A stretch of 64,000 nt of DNA from Anisodus tanguticus (Eukaryota; Streptophyta; Magnoliopsida; Solanales; Solanaceae): NCBI GenBank assembly GCA_034509755.1, contig CM067543.1, forward strand, positions 57,034,653 to 57,098,652. The letters run 5' to 3'. Shown piece after piece: positions 57,809 through 64,000 of this stretch; the first letter of the stretch is position 1; each line of letters opens with the position of its first letter. A model generated the notes under the pieces. That model worked only from the letters and a program-made list of their open reading frames with translations, did not search any database and was not told the origin of the DNA. A program made the position numbers and the translations under genes.

Positions 57809-57976
57809 TTATAACTTAAAATAATATTTGAACCTCCTTCACACTTTACGAGACCATTATATTAAGGGATATTGTAAATGCTTGGAAATAAAGTAATGCT
57901 ACTAAATTGAAATTGAACTAATAAACTAAAAGCATATATATATATATATATACAAGTGGATTATCCGTAACTAAAA

Positions 57977-57978
<2 letters not shown>

Positions 57979-58032
<54 letters not shown>

Positions 58033-58048
58033 TTATTTATTTATTTAT
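57979..58048. repeat. (AT)n / (ATTT)n microsatellite
   Basis: About 24 AT dinucleotides pass into about six TTTA repeats. A shorter AT run lies just upstream (57933-57951), within a repeated aactaaaagcatatata context. Confidence 0.9.
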
Positions 58049-58103
58049 TGTGTTAGATGATGTCAATATTATGTACAAGTATGACGTATTTATAGCTACA
58101 TAT

Positions 58104-58303
58104 TATCAGCCTTCAACCTACCCGTATGATGACATTGGTTTACTAATTCATCTTTCGTTTTTTAAATTGGCTAATGCAAAGATGAGTTTAACTTTTATAA
58201 TCATATAATCAGCCTTCAACCTACCCGTATGATGTCACTGGTTTACTAATTCATCTTGCGTTTTTTTGAATTGGCTAATGCAAAGATGAGTTTAACTTTT
58301 ATA
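58104..58303. repeat. ~100-bp tandem duplication
   Basis: Copies at 58104-58200 and 58206-58303 share atcagccttcaacctacccg, tggtttactaattcatctt and caaagatgagtttaactttt, with a few substitutions. Confidence 0.85.
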
Positions 58304-60473
58304 TGTATACCAAATAAATTTATTTTCTCATGTGATTGTCCGTAAATTTTTACTGTTGATATTAATAGGAGACTAAAACAGTTTAGTTCTGATAAATTTA
58401 AAATGTTTAATATGCATAAATTGAAGGTATATTTATAAATATGACAATTTTAGAGTTACTCTCAAATTTAAGTGCTCATTTATGTCATTTTCTAGTACTT
58501 TGTATGTAGGAGTTATTTTGTGGAATAATGCGTAAAATATAAGTAAATTTATTACTATTATAAAACAAATATAACTTGAATGAAGATTTAAGTAACTAAT
58601 TATTTATATTGCGATCGAATTTTATCGTTTTGTGTAGGGGATAAAGACTGGGAGTCGTTCTCCTATGTTTTCTTGTACATTAGATCTAATTTTGGTTATT
58701 AGAAGTTAGTAATTCTATCATAATCTCTCCTTTTAAATCTCTACATTAAAATCCACTTATTAACTATCTTATCAATGGACCAAGTAATTTTTTTCTTTTG
58801 TCAAAACAGACCAATTTGGTAATATCTATGATCTTAATTATAGCTAACCAATTTATAACTTTCATATCTTACCTATTTTTTCTTTGCTAATAATTTTTTA
58901 TCTTCACTCTATTAAATTCGTACAGTAAATTAGAATATTTATTTGATCATAGAGTTTAATAAAAAAAGACTTTTAGCATATAAACATGCACTCTTAAATA
59001 AGCTAAGCCGTGATATTTCTATGACAATAAAAGAATATATGTAACTAAAGACAAAATGAGAAATGTGTTGAATATGTAAAGCAGTACGGAAAGTAAATAA
59101 ATATTACAAGTGTTCGAAAGGATAAACACACAAGCCAATGTTCAGAACTGTCGCAAGCTTGTTGAGTCTTGAATCTTGATAACCTGAAATCAAGAAACAC
59201 TAAATCTGGATTGTTACAACTGTGGGCTGTGTCGAGAGATGACTCTCTGTCTTTAAGACAAGATTGCCCCGTATATATGCTTTTACGTTAACAGACAATA
59301 GTATCCCAAGATAAAACAGTAATTAATCAACACTACAAAGCAAATAGGTTGATTCTGACGAAGAAAACAAAACACGAAACGACTTGCTGAAGAACGGAAA
59401 AGGAAGGAAGAGTTTTGAGTTTTCTGTTCACTGTTTGTGGACATAATTTCAGTGCTCTCTTCTATTTCTGTGTTGTATATAGTGTCTCATTTTCTGTCTT
59501 GTTTATTGTCTTCACAATTGTGCCAAAAGACACCAATATATAGCATAAGAGAGGAACTCCTCAACTACCAAGTAATGATTGTTTATGACCATTAGTATGA
59601 CCCATTAATCAACCAAGTAATGGCTGTTTATGGAGGGAGTTAATCAGCCAAGTAATGGCTGGTTAATGTGCAATAACGCTCCAAAATTCAACCCAAAACG
59701 ATACTAATTTCATCTTTCCAGAAACTACAGGGATCAAACTGTAAATATTAAATAATTTGAGGGTCTATCAGAAGAAGCCCAAGGCCCACGACCCACGACC
59801 CGAGCCCGGACCGGACGGGCGCGCAGCGGCGGCGCGCGTGGGCTTAGCCTTAAACCCAAGCGCATCTAGGTCCTCCCTCCTTCAAACACATGGGTTGCCC
59901 CTTGGGGTCCCAAACCCTTAGCCAATTTTGAGACTTATAAAGAGAGCAATTCTTTCTTTTCCCACCGATGTGGTAGATTTGTCCCACACCATATTTTTAT
60001 GCCTCAAATACCTTACTTCGTAGACCAATATCTCTTTCATTTTCTAACGAAATTTGACGATCTTTGGCCCTACGGTCATCTATTCACTTAGTAGATTATG
60101 CACGTGTGAAGAGACAAAGCCTCCAACATGCGGAACCCTAGTGTTTAAGTCATTAAATACGGATGAACACACCTTTCCATCAAAAACAAATTTCCAACAA
60201 AATGTACCATCAAGGAACTTCTAAATATATAAACGTGTAATTTTTTTTTAAATAAACTGAAAAAGTCATAAAAATAAAACAACTAAAGTGGAGTAGTATT
60301 TAACTATCATTTCTATATTATGACCACTTTCATTCCATGCAGACGTAACATAACAAATTAAAGAACCTTTGTGGAACTAGTTAAGAATGATGAGCACCAT
60401 TACTAGAATTTGAATCCCAGTCATGTTCTATTGATCATGTTTCATTTTCAATGATTGTACCTTGTAGTGAAGT

Positions 60474-60810
60474 TGTTAAGAGTACACATCGAAAATGAAA
60501 TGAGAACATGAACTCCTTATATGGATTTGGACAATCCTCCCATCACAAGTTAGTTTTTGGGGTTGAGTTAGACCCAAGATCCATTCTTTCATGGTATCAG
60601 AGCCAGATTCATTCAAATTCTTTGTTCACCGATGTTGGGCCTCCAAATTATATTGTCCACTCCAGTTAACGAGGTTTGGCGTGCGAGGGAGTGTTAATAG
60701 TCCCACGTTGAAAATAGAATGAGAACATGAACTCCTTATATAGACTTGGACAATCATCACCCTACAAGCTAGCTTTTAGGGTTGAGTTACGTCAAGATCC
60801 ATTATTTACA
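60474..60810 (+). mobile_element. Complete TRIM-like miniature LTR element
   Basis: LTR 1 (60474-60591, 118 bp) begins TGTTAAGAGTAC and ends TTTCA. The primer-binding site TGGTATCAGAGCC follows at once (60592-60604). The internal region is only about 100 bp and ends in a purine tract (gcgagggag). LTR 2 (60692-60810) begins TGTTAATAGTCC and ends TTACA. The flanks gaagt and taagt share four of five bases. It belongs to the same family as the three-LTR element at 1452-2014 but in the opposite orientation. Confidence 0.85.
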
Positions 60811-62939
60811 TAAGTGTCTTTGATTTTACAATAGAAAGTTTACCGGAAAAGTCAGGTGTTGTAGGTAAACTTTCTTTTTGGCCAGGCGCATTAATTTCCG
60901 AAATCCACTAATTAAATTTACATCAACTACGGTATATTAAAGAGGAACGCCCACTTCACTCAGAGTTTATTGTTATGATTTGAACCAATTTTTTTTAATT
61001 AAATGTGAAATAATCTCATCTATTTCATTGTTGTATTTATTTCAGTGCGGTAGTGACAATCTCACGTTAGACAAGTTGTACTGTCTTTGGATAAAAAAAG
61101 TTGCATGCATCTTTAATGCATAACAATGTCAATGCCCAAATTATATGTTATTCCCTTTCACACCCAACTAATAAATCAAATGAAAAGACAAGTTAATCAC
61201 AAAGGTAGTTTGGTCAAAAATTGTGCTGTAAATGCTGTGGTAGTGTTGATGTGCCAAATTGCACCAAGTCCAAGATTTGGTTGTTCTTTTGCTACATTGT
61301 CGGTTTCAATGGTGACATGTTAGTCACGCGAAGTACTAATATAGTACTCATGTCTTGATTTATTCTTCTCAATTTGTTGCGGATATGCTCCTTGTGTTTT
61401 ATTTTAGATATTGATGGTTGATGGAATAAGAAATTTGGGAAAGAAAAAAAAGTTTGCGCACATATTAAGAATAATTCAGATGTATCGGTTCGTAAGTGCG
61501 AAATTATGATGAATGAATATGCTAAAAGGGAATGAACTAAAAATCCTAAAATTATGTGGATGAAAGTTATCTCAAAAGATCTATAATGTTTTAGAATTCA
61601 TACCGTTTTGACGAAAAGTAATCTATAATGAAAGAAAAAGAACTATCTAAACTTATACTAATTAGTTGAAAATACATGTATACTCTTATTAGTATGTTTA
61701 CTTTAGGTTCTATGTTTTCAAAAAATCTAATTATCCTAGTTGAAATTTTATGCAAGTAGAAAACACGAAGAACTTGCACTGCCTTCTATTTTTATTATTT
61801 TTTAACAATTTTATCCTTAGATATTTTAAAATGGAGAAAACATGGTAATTGAGGATTTCATATATATAGCCGACCTCAACTTATTTAGGATTGATGTGTA
61901 ATAATAATAATGCTAATAGTTGTTGTTGACTAAAAGTACCCCAGAAAATTGCGATCTTAAATATTTCATGGAGTATCTATCGTTATGATAATATCATTAA
62001 AATAAATAAAAGCTTAAAATAAATAGTCTTCAAATATAAAAAAGAATGTTATTCTTTCTAGAATAGACTAAACAATATCATGTAAAATAAATGAGAGGGC
62101 TAGTTCATTATGTACTGAATTCTGTGGACCAGAGAAAACAAAGCATGTGAGAGAACAGAATGTTTGTTCCAAACACAAAACAAAATGCAAATCCATGTTT
62201 TACTCTAACCGAATGTCTCACCTGGCGACTCCAGACTTATTTTCATTTCAAATGTATCGCAAATATAGTAAATGTATGTTCCATTTGAATGTGGCAGAGA
62301 AGTGGGTTTGGCCCATTTAAATTAAAAAGATAAAGACCCATTTACTTTACAAAGATAAGAGACCCATTTACTTGAGAAGCCCAAATTGGCACTCTACAGA
62401 GTGATTGCTTCGAGGTCGTTGATTTAGGCAAATGTCAATTTTTAGGCTATCATTTAGATTTAATCCATATTTTTGAAAGTTGGTGCAAATATAATTCTTT
62501 GAAAAATTACTCCTAGATAATGTTAGACTGGGGACTAATATTTGTTCTGACATTAGTCAACTTTATAGAAAATATTAGATTATCGTCCAATAATTGTAAT
62601 GATTTCTAAAATTTTAGACCTTGATCTATTATTTTCTCGTAAGCTTTTTAATTTGCTCAAATGAGATCTTTAAAATCATAATATAAAAGGTTTAGAAATT
62701 ATGAAAAAAAAGTTATTTGATTTGGAGCGCTTGTTGATATCAATTTGGAATTGGTTTAATACATGGAGTAATTTTCTTCTCAACTTGCATATTGTTAGCT
62801 AGGTTCATTTAACATTCAGTTAATTAAGATGTGCATATTTGATCCTTCAACATTTGAATATTTACAATTTACGCAATTAATCATTTAATACTCACGTCTT
62901 ATGTGAAGTTTATATCATACTTTATATTTAAAAGGAATA
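60811..62939. other. Gene-free AT-rich region
   Basis: I see only short, unrelated open frames and no recognised element here. Confidence 0.5.
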
Positions 62940-63178
62940 CTCCCTCCTTTCCGGTTTATATGATACCTTTTGTATTTCGAGATTCAAATAAAATTTTTTG
63001 TTATTTTTTAAATATTTAGAATTATCAATTATTGTAACTTATAATACTTTTTACGTAATTTCATATATAAATTTTATTTTAAAAAACTCAAAAATTTCAT
63101 GTCCGAACTCACAGTCAAAATTACATTATTTGACTCTTGAAATTTGAAATGTGTCACGTAAATTAGGACAGAGGAAAA
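62940..63178. mobile_element. Stowaway-like MITE
   Basis: The left end ctccctcctttccggtttat and the right end aaattaggacagaggaaaa are imperfect inverted repeats, with TA at the outer borders. It has no coding capacity. Confidence 0.65.
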
Positions 63179-64000
63179 TAGTTTTTTTTTTGTGGAGAAT
63201 TTGACATAAATGGTCCAAATTAGAAGTGACAAATTTAACCCATGAAATCATAACTTATCCAATTCATTTAAGTTTGGGCGGGTATTGACCCGTCCATTTG
63301 TTAGTTCAATCCATTTCAGCTAATCCCTTTCAACCCATCAAAATTTGGGGTGATATCGAGCCCAAATTGAGCCATGAGAAATCTATCAAAATATGTTGAA
63401 ATTTTTTATTTTTTTATTTAATATATTATATATAGCCATAATAAGAAAAAATAATAATTTATAAGTAACTAAAAAATTATAAAATAATAAATAAGACAAT
63501 TAAAGATTAGTAAGAAATGGACAAGTTGAATTTTGACCCGCTTGTTAGCTCATTTCAACCCAACACATTTCATTTCAATTAACATTTAAGCGGATCAATA
63601 ACACGCCTATTTATTAACTCAAATCATTTAACCCGTGCATCTATCACCTCCGGGTCCAAATCCAGATCCGTTTTTCATACATGGATCCAGATCCATCGGG
63701 TTCATAAAAATCATATCCAAATTCGGATCCATCGAATCCACCGGGTCCACGGATCGGATCTGGATCCACATGTAAAAAAATTGTCTTGCTAAGAATGTAA
63801 CCTTGTTAAGATTTTTTTTTTTGAACTAATAAACGATTTTTACTTAGCTAACAGTTTACTGTGTTTCAAATTTGAAATGTTCATATGAGATATTTTGTTC
63901 GTTGTCTTGTTTTGATTGTGAGCTATTAATTGAAACTGTTGGACAATGACAATAGTTGTGGAAAATGATGACTAGTATTTCCATAATGCAGAACTTGCAT
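63179..64000. other. Gene-free end with ggatcc-rich patch
   Basis: No gene is visible. At 63645-63770 the words ggatccagatccatcgggt and relatives (ggatc, gggtcca) recur many times in both orientations, a short degenerate repeat patch. Confidence 0.5.

Larger units (their letters stand above)
57809..60473. other. Gene-free region with microsatellites and one GC-rich patch
   Basis: No gene is supported. It contains (AT)n tracts, a 100-bp tandem duplication (58104-58303), and a GC-rich patch at about 59780-59850 that contrasts sharply with the surroundings. The part at 59100-60230 may be an unrecognised repeat. Confidence 0.5.

Overview
This is nuclear plant DNA. It is AT-rich, its genes are split by GT-AG introns, and about half of it is repeats. 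The proteins and the repeat families (RTE-type LINEs ending in TTG repeats, tRNA-derived SINEs, Stowaway-like and hAT-like MITEs, long-LTR Ty3/gypsy elements) point to the nightshade family (Solanaceae). I cannot settle the genus by eye. The window holds four conserved genes in a bed of mobile DNA.

Layout. 1-5.2 kb: repeats, including a small LTR element with three LTRs and a truncated LINE. 5.3-19.6 kb (minus strand): CHLD, the D subunit of plastid magnesium chelatase, reconstructed here as 15 exons. 20.9-31.3 kb (minus strand): a plastid-targeted DUF3727/DUF1292-type protein in 10 exons, with introns full of nested SINEs, MITEs and local tandem repeats. 31.6-40.3 kb: decayed Ty3/gypsy DNA, with an Ogre/Tat-like ORF1 and gag start followed by a 2.7-kb LTR. 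43.9-48.4 kb (plus strand): a MORN-repeat phosphatidylinositol-4-phosphate 5-kinase in 8 exons. 49.5-52.2 kb (minus strand): an intronless G-type lectin S-receptor-like kinase. 54.4-57.8 kb: an LTR element that carries only a broken gag. 60.5-60.8 kb: a complete miniature LTR element. The ends of the window are gene-free.

The genes are not an operon and share no single pathway. CHLD acts in chlorophyll synthesis in the plastid, and its neighbour is probably plastid-located too. The PIP5K makes PI(4,5)P2 at membranes. The lectin kinase is a plasma-membrane receptor candidate.

Two results stand out. First, all four genes have reading-frame breaks of one or two bases in otherwise well-conserved exons (five sites). 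The splice phases work again if one base is restored at four sites and the fifth is corrected by one or two. This looks more like indel errors in the assembly than four independent gene deaths. Second, many insertions can be dated by perfect target-site duplications, including a three-LTR TRIM-like element flanked by ATCCG, a LINE in CHLD intron 1 with a 19-bp duplication, and a SINE fragment nested in a MITE with an 18-bp duplication. The PIP5K 5' end has also been remodelled by tandem duplications that copied its start codon and part of its first MORN repeat.
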